Below, piece after piece: positions 1-8,337 of a stretch of 18,032 nucleotides of DNA. Position 1 is the stretch's first letter. The number at the start of each line of letters is the position of its first letter. The notes below the pieces were generated by a model. It did no database searches, was not told the origin of the DNA, and saw nothing but the letters and a program-made list of their open reading frames with translations. The stretch covers positions 1,177 through 19,208 of the forward strand of contig JAAMXP010001702.1 in NCBI GenBank assembly GCA_019693395.1, written 5' to 3'. The position numbers and the translations under genes were made by a program. Source of the stretch: Ettlia oleoabundans (taxonomy: Eukaryota; Chlorophyta; Chlorophyceae; Chlamydomonadales).

Positions 1-2
1 GT

Positions 3-127
3 TCACCAGACACTTCTCATTTGGTTTCTGGGTGGTGTCTGGTGACTGTGGGGCGGGACCGTGCCCCAACCTGCACCTGGATACACCCCTCCACCGATCT
101 TGAACTGCCAAACCAATTGTTTGGCAG
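3..127. repeat. Two short hairpins near the left edge
   Basis: An 11-bp inverted repeat TCACCAGACAC (3-13) pairs with GTGTCTGGTGA (35-45) around a 21-nt loop. A 9-bp one, CTGCCAAAC (105-113), pairs with GTTTGGCAG (119-127) around 5 nt. No target-site duplication or transposase was found. They overlap a 51-codon minus-strand ORF (158-3) of unknown status. Confidence 0.6.
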
Positions 128-320
128 GCGAGGCCCTCTGAGCACCTGCCACTTGCATTGGTACCCCTGCCGCCTAATTTACAACAACTACTGCCTTCAT
201 GGCAGCCCCTGTCTTTGATAGCCATTTTGATTGTGCCGTTGCTAAAGTCAGATAAGCCATAATGTCAATGCCATCTCTGCACTGGCATTTTTTCCATGCC
301 TATATCGTCCTTTTGTGATA

Positions 321-432
321 TGCACAGCTGTGCAAATCATGGTTAAGATATTGAGCCTTTGCATTGCCTATTATTCTGCACAGCTGTGCTATTTATGGTC
401 AGGAACTTGAGCCTTTGTAATGCTTGCCATTG
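321..432. repeat. 56-bp tandem duplication, each copy starting with a 12-bp perfect palindrome
   Basis: Copy 1 is 321-376 and copy 2 about 377-432. Both begin TGCACAGCTGTGC, which contains the perfect palindrome GCACAGCTGTGC, and share TTGAGCCTTTG. Copy 2 also holds a TGTAA at 416-420. The region is AT-rich compared with the genes and lies just upstream of the proposed first exon of the glycosyltransferase gene (453), so it may be promoter or leader. Confidence 0.8.
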
Positions 433-452
433 CTAGCTAAGCAGTGGTCAAC

Positions 453-3400
453 ATGGCCTGCGTGGAGGTGCGCGTGCTATGTGCACCACAGCGGCACACA
501 CGATGCCCATATTGCAACCACCCCAGATTACAGCCCGCCAAGTGTGAGCTGCGCTTACGGTCGTCAGTAGCGGCCATTCGCCGTCGCGTCAGGGTGTTCA
601 CAATGTGCTTACAGAGGTAATCAGCTTTGTCGCCTGCCTGGGCGCCTGCGCCTGCTGAGCTGGTGCCAGCACATGCCGAACTCTCGAGGCAAAAGCTGAA
701 TGATCGCCGACAGGGAAACGGCACAATAAATTGTGACGCTGACGTCATAGTGGTTAGCAGGGTTCAAAAGCATTTCGTAGGCCAGCCGGACGCTTTGGCA
801 CAGTGCACGACTGGGCAAGCACACGGCTTGTAAATACGGCACATGCCCCTGACGAAGAACCGCTTGCAAATGATTCAACCAGGCGGGGACTGGCCTGCCG
901 CCGCGACTCAGCCGACTCCGTCAAGGCAGGCGCCCTGCTTGCTACCTGCGTCAGTGCTGGCTGTTTGCAGTCCTTGCTGCTTTCATGGAGATCAGATTTA
1001 TCTCGCAAACGTCGCAATACTCGCCATTTTGTGCAGGACCATCCTGCTGACTGCAATGGGCACCCGGGGAGATGTGCAGCCGTTTGTGGCGCTGGGGCTC
1101 CACTTGACGCACGCACGGGGTTGGCGCGTGGTGCTGGCAGTGCCTCCAGAGTACCGCAGCTTTGTGGAGGGGTATGGGCTGCAGGCGGAGAATATTGGGA
1201 TCTCTCTGCAGGTGGGGTGTTGGGCCCTGTAAAGCGAGGACAACCCTCAAAGCAGGGTATCCGTGTGTCCATCGGCATGATTCAGCTGCTTGACAACCGT
1301 GGGTGTATGGCAGCAACATGCATGGCCTTGAACTTCACCTTGTCGTCTTTCCAATCGTGTTGACTCACTTCGTTCTTGACCTGCGCTGTGATTGCCTGCT
1401 GCAGCACGCCGTCAGTTCATCCCCACAAGGTCGAGCGCTGCGCACCGCCAATGCGTTTACAGCCTTTCGGGGTGAGCATGCTGCAGCAGGCAGCAGACAG
1501 CAATTCCACTTCCTTCTTTGATGCCGCCGAGTCTGTACCCTTAGATACCCCAACGGTTCCCTCCACCACACCCAGCAGAAATCTCACCTGACCCCCTTCC
1601 TTTGCAGCCACACGCGACTTCTTCCGGCTACCTCTGTTGGAGAGCTGGTTTGCCTCCATCCAACGCCTGCTCTCCTTGCTGCACCCAGACGTCCTGCTCC
1701 TCTCCGGCTTTGTGGCTATGAGTGGAGCGGCGGCACTGCCCTCCGTGCTGGGCCTGCCAACGCGTGTGGTGCTGGCCTATACCATACCAATGATGCCCAC
1801 AGCAGCATTTGGGATGCCGCTGGCGGGCACGGGCTTCTCTGCACCTGCGGGCTGGCTGAACCGCCTGCAGTGGGACACACTGGATGTTGCCGTGTCGCAA
1901 CGGTTGCACAGGCTGCGGGCACAGCAGATAGTGGATGGTGCGGTTGTAACCGCAATGGCGACGGCAGCCACAGATGCTGTGCAGGCAGGAGTGAAGCGAG
2001 AAATAGCTTCAGCATTTCGCAGCTTGGAAAGCCCCACTTCCATCATCTGGGGCTGCAATGGGGACAGCATGTGCAGCAGCCCCAGCACTCCACAACATTC
2101 ACCAACCACTCCCGTGGGCGGCATCAAGCTACAACGGAGCCTCACTCCCGGCCCCACCCCTACCCTCTACATCTACTCCCCGTCTCTGCTACCAAAGCCA
2201 GACGACTGGCCAGACCATGGTCACGTGGTGGGGGCGCTGCTGCTGCGCCGTCGCCCCCCTAGGCAGGAAGTAGCAAATGCAGCTGGGTTGCCTGGCGCAG
2301 GGAAGCACGTCATGGGCGCTTCTACAAGTGTGGGTCTGCCGGCAGCTTTGCAGGACTACCTGAGTGCCGCAGTCAGGCAGCAGCTGCCTGTGGTGTACAT
2401 TGGTCTGGGCAGCATGCTGGGCACAGTGTTTGAGCCCGCAGAGGTGCGCTCACGTGTGTTGAACGCTGCTTTGTTAAACGAGGGTGTGTTGGCTGATCGG
2501 CGTGTTGGCTGATAGGTTGCTTGCTCCACGTGCTGTACAGCAGCTTGCATGCTGGGTCAAGCAATCTGTGTTACCAAGAAACGCCGTGGCCACAGATCAA
2601 TTGTGTGTTCCCTCTAGCGGCCTGCTACTTTCAGGTACAGCGCTTGATTGGGTGCATGGAGGAGGCGGTGTTACGGGTTTCGCACAAGATGCCGCTCTGT
2701 GCGGTGATACATACCACGCTGCAGCCTGGCAGCAATAATGGGGACAGCAGCAGCAGCGACATTGACACTGGCGGCAGCGGCAGCACCGAGAGGAGGCAGC
2801 TTTCAGCACAGGCATTGCAGCAGCCAGGCAGTGGGCATTTGCCGCCTTATTTGACCCTAAAGGCGCCAGTGCCACACGAGCTGCTGCTCCCGCAGTGTGA
2901 CCTGGTTGTCCACCATGGCGGGGCAGGAACAATGCAGGCATCCCTTCTTGCAGGTGAGTTGGTGGAGGAGTCGGTGGCTGGGGATTGGTACTTGCTGAGT
3001 GCTTATGTGGTGGAAAGCCAAGTGGAACACCGAGCAGTCCATTGATTGCCCATGTTCACACTGCCGTTGCCTGCTAACATGCTTTCGCAGGCAAGCCGTC
3101 GTTGGTGGTGCCCTGTGTGCCCTCCAGCGATCAGCCCTTCTGGGCCGACCTGGTGCAGAGGCGGGGGCTGGGCCCAGCCTGGTTCCCAGGTGAGGGCAGC
3201 ACGCACTAAGAATCCCTCGTATACTTTAACTCAACTGTATGGGAAGGCAGCTTGGCTGGCTGCCATTTCACTGTGAGATTGGTTGTCGGATCGAAGCATC
3301 TGGAGCTGTCCAAGCCCAGGCGCTGCTGCAATGTGGCCTTGCTCAATCCCTTGGGGCCGGTCGCCTTCCATTCCCTGCAGTGCGCCGCCTCACGGCTGCA

Positions 3401-3574
3401 CGGCTGGCAGCAGGTATCGAGGCTGGGCTGCACAACCTAGATCAATATACGGCAGCAGCAGAGGCACTAGCGTATAAGATGGCTCAAGAGGACGGGGTGG
3501 CCGCGGCTGCTGATGTCATTGAGGCCACCCTGTCAAGTTGCACTAGCGGGCAGCAGCAGAGGATAGTGACGTGA
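453..3574 (+). CDS. Sterol 3-beta-glucosyltransferase-like UDP-glycosyltransferase (GT1), 7 exons
   Basis: Proposed exons 453-616, 1037-1211, 1405-1471, 1608-2443, 2635-2953, 3091-3189, 3381-3574. All junctions keep phase and give 617 aa ending in TGA. Seen: the N-terminal nucleotide-fold signature MGTRGDVQPF (about residues 62-71), an SPSLLPKPDDWPDHGHVVG stretch, YIGLGSM (about 399), and the C-terminal donor-binding block HHGGAGT (507-513) followed by GKPSLVVP and DQPFW (534-538). This order is that of sterol glucosyltransferases (UGT80/Atg26 catalytic part), which move glucose from UDP-glucose to the 3-OH of membrane sterols. Sterol as acceptor is inferred from family resemblance. No PH or GRAM domain is visible, so it resembles the short plant form. 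Exon 1 is the least certain: it has a good start context (AACATGGCC), a CPYC motif and a phase-2 donor matching the acceptor at 1037. The alternative is an in-frame ATG at 843 reading straight through to 1211. Poorly conserved Ser/Pro insert around residues 285-310. Confidence 0.88.
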
Positions 3575-3673
3575 GCAGTAGGGTGGCGGATGATTAAACA
3601 TGCAACATATTGTTGTGCATTCCCCAATGGCTGGCGCTTGTCATGGCTCCTAGTAATCGTGAACTTTCTTCCC

Positions 3674-3678
3674 TGTAA
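3674..3678 (+). terminator. TGTAA polyadenylation signal of the glycosyltransferase gene
   Basis: TGTAA lies 100 nt after the stop codon at 3574. TGTAA is the usual chlorophyte poly(A) signal, normally 10-20 nt before cleavage. The next ATG on the same strand is only 59 nt downstream, so cleavage would fall just before or inside the leader of the RING gene. Confidence 0.55.
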
Positions 3679-3736
3679 AAACGCCTTGCAGCAGTCTTAG
3701 CTACCCCCACCCAGCTGAGATCAAGCATGACGCGCC

Positions 3737-6700
3737 ATGCGGGGGCTCAGTGTCTCCTTTGCTTTGCTCTACTTGGTGGCAGGCTGCGGCCGCCTCACGG
3801 CTGCTCAGCCCACCACCAGGTTTCCGTTGATCGTAAACACGAGCAGCTTCGGTTGGCTTGACAGCAGCGATTGGAGGCAAAAGCTGCAGCGCGAGGTTTT
3901 GCCTTGGGCGAGTGCTAATGCACCTGAACCACTAGCATCCCAGCTTATGCTGAGCTTTCCTGAAGAAGGGGAGGAGTACGAGTGTCAGTGGTGCCGTGTG
4001 GAGCTCAAGGCGAGCTGTGCGTGTGTGTGCACTGTTGAACACCTGCGAGTCAGCCGCGGTAGCCGCCGCCTTCCCAGCACTATAACTGCCCTTCCAAGCA
4101 AGCTTGGTGCCCCCCCCCCCGATCCAAAGGACCAACTTTGCACACTGCAGTGCCATCTCAAGATGTATGCTGTTATAGGGAGCTTCATTGCCAGCGTGGC
4201 GCCAGAGGTGTTGCCACCAGCTGCCAGGCCGCGAGCTGCAGAGTGTTCCTCTTGTCACGACACCGGCAGCTCAGCCAGAGGTCCGGAGTCAACAGCAGCC
4301 CCAGGTTCAGTGCTGAGCTCAAAGACGCTGAAGCAGCTGAAGAGCGTGGCTAGGGACCTGGAGCTGGGCACGCTTATCATGCTTGCTTACCTCAACCGCA
4401 ACCAGTCTTACCACGCCCTGGTTGCTGCCAGCTTTGTTAGCTTCGGGTGGTACAAGCACATCCCTAGTTGGGCAAGCGAGCCCTCGTGGGCAGATTTCAT
4501 ATTCGCAGCCGCTCTGCCCGCCGGATATGAGCCCTGCTGGGATTATATTGCCCTCCTTAAAACGTTGATAGGAGGAAGGGATGCTGCCAACCCAAGTAAG
4601 CGGCACTGCATTGCTGGCTGCATAGCACAAGCAGTTGATGCCTGCCTGCCTGTCGGCCCGCTTACATTCAATAGTGGCGGCTTGAAAGATGCCACAACGT
4701 TATAGATAGATCATGCATGCAATGCTGCAGATGGTGTCGATAGCATGTTCAACTTTGAATCATTGAATCCGGCATGGCAGCAACATCTGGACTCGTTCTT
4801 CTTTGGTTCAACGGAGCACTCCCAGCCCTGGACGATTGAGGGAAATCTGCAGCACCTCAGTGAGGAAGCCACGGCCACATCCGGCACTGTTCAGGTCGGT
4901 GCAGTACACAGCCGGCTTTGCTCGCATTCATGCAATCCGTACAAGGGGTGCCCCAGTAACCTGCCTGTGGCTGCTTTGCTGCTTCTCGGTTGTAGTGGGC
5001 TCTACCGGTCCAGGTATTCTGGGACAGCCGTTACATCAAGTCACCAGATGGAGCGGACTGGACACGAGCAGAAGCCAGGGGCTTTATAGCAGCTGGCTAT
5101 GCCTGGTAAGTGCCGTATGCATCCTGCTCCGGGTAGCATCCCTGCCAAGTGTGCAACACGCTCAGCATGTGGCCCTCAAGGCCAACGCCGAATTACCGAC
5201 AAATGAGTGTCATATTCCCTGGCACTGTGCCGCCTGCATGCTATCACATATGGTACCCATCCATCAGAGCAACTGTCCTGCTTGTCCTGCTGGATCAATT
5301 CAACATATTTGCGTGCTATTAGTGATGCTCCTTGCAGGTATCCACACATTGATGCACGTGGCAGGGACGCTGGGGTGGGTGTGCGGCTGTGGAAGCAGCA
5401 CCTGCCATCACTCGACGCTTTGGTGGCCTTCAATGTAACAGTGCGAGTGGCCCACAACAGCACAGTCTTGAACGGTGGAAAACCTTCCAGCGGACCTAAT
5501 GACTGGCAGACGAGTAAGCACCGTGTGTCTCTACGGCCTCATGCTCCTGAGAAATGGCACCGCAGCATCACCTCCCCCCGGCGCTCCCTTGTTGGCCTGA
5601 CACCACTCCATCTGCTGTTGTGCAGGCTTTGTGTGTGTGTGGCCGGTGGATTTTAAATGGTCTGACACCTGCTCGCAGTCAGGCATTTTGCCGCTGTGGC
5701 GCATGCTGGCGCGGGGCGGGTCGCGCCTGCCTGGCTTTGTTATAGATGGAGAGCTGCTGCTGACAGTCAGGGTGGAGGCAATCTCAACCTGTGCCAGCAG
5801 CTGTTCCGCTGGCAACATCGCACCCACATGTGACACCGACGCGGTGATCGGGCCCTTGGCAGGACAAGGGTGGCAAGGCCGCCTGCTGTCATCCCCATAC
5901 CTCAGGTAGGGGGCCCAAGTGAGCTGCTGGCAACATCTGCCGGGGCGGCATGAGCTCAGCAGTGCTATCGATGCTGCACTTACATTAGTGTCGTGCTGTG
6001 CCGTTCCGTGCAGCTTGGGCCACACTCACAGCGCCAAGCACCTGTGGGGCCAGCTGGGCTTCTCAAGCCGGCGCTTGCCAGCCACCAGCGCAGCCCGGCT
6101 GCTGCCGGAGTTTGAAGAGCGGGTTCGTGCGGTGGCCAGCACCACTCCCTGGCTGGCCTCAGTGTCCCAGGGCATGGACAGTCCAGCAGACCCCAGGGCT
6201 GAGTGGCTGTGGAGGGAGATGTACAGCATCGCGGTGCGACAGGTAACCACGCTACTCAGGTGGCAACATGAACCCATGCCCAAGGCGTAATGCTTCCTAC
6301 TGTCCTGCCCTCCTTCGTTGACGATAACTCATCCCATTTGCTTTTTCTTGCAATACAGGGAGGGCTCCCTGTGGAGTTGATTTGGCAGGCTCAGCATGAC
6401 AATGCCTGTCATTTGAGCAGTGCAGCATTGGCGGCAGCTACTGTCCTCCTCCCACTGGCCGGTGAGCCACAACCGGGCAGTTAACGGGTGTTTAGGTGCA
6501 TCGGCCGTGCTGCTAAGCTCATGCTGAGTTGAGAGGCACTGTCCGTGGGACCCCTTTTCATGCGTCCTATCCTTGCTTACTTGCCTGCTGCCCGCAGCCT
6601 GGCGGTTGCTACTAGCCTGGCACAGGTTTCAAGAAAAGAGGAAGCTGCGGGCAACAAGGGCGCGCACCCGGCAGTGTGCTGCAACTGCTGCACCTACAGC

Positions 6701-8066
6701 GGCTGAACGGCAGCAGCGCAGCAAGAAACAGGCCAGTGGCAAGCATTCACAGAGCGGCAGCGGAAGCACAAGCTCCAGCAGAAGGAGAACTAGGAAGCAG
6801 ACGGGGCAAGCCCCCGCAGCACCTGCAGCCGCCGCCACCCCGTCGCAAAATTATGAAGTGAGCTCTGCAGCCGCCTCAACAGCTGAAAGCCCTAGCCAGC
6901 CAGCAGCTGCACCTTCTAGCAGCAGCAGCGGCGGCAGCAACAGCATTGGCAGGGATGGCACCGAGCAAAGGGGAAGGCCCGCTGACGCTGGCAGCATCGC
7001 CGGTCCCTCAATGCAGACACAGCCACAGCAGCAGCAGCATGAAACCGGAAAGTCAAGCAGCCAGGTGCCATCTGCCAACCCAGTCAGCGGTGGTAACAGC
7101 CAAGGCCGTGCTGCAGAAAGCATTAAGGGCACTCCCCTTCAGCAGCAGCCGCTGCCCCCACCACAGCAGGAGACATCGCCGCAGCCACCAAAAGAGCAGC
7201 AGCAGCAGCCGTCGGCATCGTCGCAGCGGCAGCGGTCGCAGCATGAACAGGCTGGTGCGGAGGCACGTGAGGGCTGGATGGCACCGTCTCTGCCCGCCAG
7301 AGTAGCAGATGCAACAGCGGAAGCAGCAGCATCAGACTGGGAGTGGCTGGTGGGCGAAGTCAGTGAGCAGGGCTGGGCCGCTGCACCGCCAGGGGAGCTA
7401 GACCTCCTGTCCACTGCTGGTGCTGCTGGATTCCAGCAAGCAGCTGCCACAGCGACGCCAGAGTGGGAGGACTCAGCCTGGGGCGAGTCAGCAGGGGCTG
7501 AGGTCAGCGTCTCAGCAGCCTCCACCGCCACCCTGCCCCCCTCGCAGGCCAGCCTGCATGCTGCACTAGCTGCCCTGCCGCAGCAAGAGGCAGTGAACAG
7601 TGGCAAGCAGGCCGTGCAAGGTACCTGCCCAAGCCCTGCACAGCGGGGTGCAGCTAGGATGCTGGGTCAGGCTGGCAGTGCCAGCGAGCAGGAGGGGGAG
7701 CACGAGTGTGTGGTGTGCTGGGAGGGGAGGCGGCGCGTGGTGCTGGTGCCGTGCGGTCACATGGTGCTATGCCGGTAAGCCGAGGCAGGTGCTGCTGTGG
7801 AATGGGCAGCGGCTCATGTGCTTGTGATAGCGGATGCCCTTGCTTTTGATGGGCGGCAGCCAGCTGCAGAGTTCGCTGTGGCATTGACAGCATGCTCCTG
7901 CACCTGCTTCACATTCAAAACGGCAAGCTCTCAGGTACCCGACCAGTTTTCCTCCTGACTCCCCTGCTGCTTCAGGCGCTGTACAGACGGGCTGATGGCG
8001 GAGCAAGAGCCTCAGTGCCCCATGTGCAGGCAGGCTGTTGGTTTTGCGCAAACGGTGTACACTTGA
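3737..8066 (+). CDS. Type I membrane RING-finger protein (signal peptide, luminal domain, TM, Q/S-rich linker, C3HC4 RING), 9 exons
   Basis: Exons 3737-4595, 4731-4894, 5014-5105, 5338-5513, 5626-5905, 6014-6242, 6359-6461, 6598-7774, 7976-8066; all phases fit, 1056 aa. Residues 1-23 form a signal peptide (MRGLSVSFALLYLVAGCG). About 340-510 is a compact luminal region (FIAAGYAWYPH, GFVIDGELLLTVRVE) that loosely recalls a MATH/TRAF-like beta sandwich; this is tentative. About 621-643 is one hydrophobic helix followed by WHRFQEKRKLR, so the C-terminus should be cytosolic. About 650-1000 is low-complexity Gln/Ser/Ala/Pro. The RING is complete: C1005, C1008, C1020, H1022, C1026, C1029, C1041, C1044, split by the last intron. 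Likely a membrane-anchored E3 ubiquitin ligase; substrate unknown. The layout recalls PA-TM-RING ligases, but the luminal part is not a recognisable PA domain and the RING is not RING-H2. Exon 1 may hide an in-frame GC-AG intron at 4010-4150. Confidence 0.86.
4010..4150 (+). other. Candidate in-frame GC-AG intron (exitron-like) inside exon 1 of the RING gene
   Basis: AAG|GCGAGC at the left end and CACTGCAG at the right end bound 141 nt (47 codons), phase 0 on both sides, so it reads open either way. It encodes an unpromising stretch with a CACVC run and an 11-C homopolymer (4110-4120), and it has the size of neighbouring introns (108-136 nt). If removed, ELK joins CHLKMYAV and the protein is 1009 aa. 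The GC donor is weaker than the canonical GCAAGT. Confidence 0.4.
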
Positions 8067-8131
8067 CTGTGTCCAAATTCAAAGATATTGAGGAAACGAC
8101 TGTGTCTGAATTCAAAGAAATTGAGGAAATG
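8066..8131 (+). repeat. 33-bp tandem duplication directly after the RING stop codon
   Basis: Two head-to-tail units, 8066-8098 and 8099-8131, match at 29 of 33 positions (core AATTCAAAGA). They sit in the 3' UTR of the RING gene and begin at the last base of its TGA. They are much more AT-rich than the flanking coding DNA. In the frame one base off the RING frame they read TVSKFKDIEET then TVSEFKEIEEM and stay open to 8171. Confidence 0.85.
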
Positions 8132-8189
8132 AATGGAAAGTGGTCAAAAGAGGTCGTGCAACGCATCAACTGAAACACTGTGACATGCA

Positions 8190-8194
8190 TGTAA
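8190..8194 (+). terminator. TGTAA polyadenylation signal of the RING gene
   Basis: TGTAA in CATGCATGTAAAGG, 124 nt after the stop at 8066. It fits the chlorophyte signal and sits between the convergent RING and minus-strand genes. Confidence 0.6.
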
Positions 8195-8337
8195 AGGAAT
8201 GAAATGTACGCTGTTAAAGCAAGCAAGGCCCCAGGCTAAGCAAAAGCAGGCACAAAGAACAGAGTTCCTGAGTCGCACCTTGGTTGCCACTGCAGCCTAT
8301 GCTGCCGCTCTGAGCCACTGCAGCAACTCTCTAGCTT

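Larger units (their letters stand above)
1..452. other. No convincing gene; left-edge intergenic region
   Basis: Apart from the hairpins and the 56-bp repeat nothing is recognised. A plus-strand frame (21-218) and a minus-strand frame (158-3, reading QLVWQFKIGGGVYPGAGWG) are open but have no family features or clear splice partners. The region may be the tail of a gene to the left plus the promoter of the glycosyltransferase gene. Confidence 0.4.

Noticed and set aside
3..127. Hairpins as terminal repeats of a small transposon
   Set aside because: The inverted repeats are too close together, have different sequences, and no flanking duplication or second end was found.
803..1363. 186-codon plus-strand frame overlapping the glycosyltransferase start
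   Set aside because: It is out of frame with the conserved GTRGDVQPF exon and has no family signature.
6573..7778. 401-codon open frame as a stand-alone gene
   Set aside because: It begins in an intron and ends halfway through a RING; the other half is in the exon at 7976-8066, and the upstream exons join in phase.
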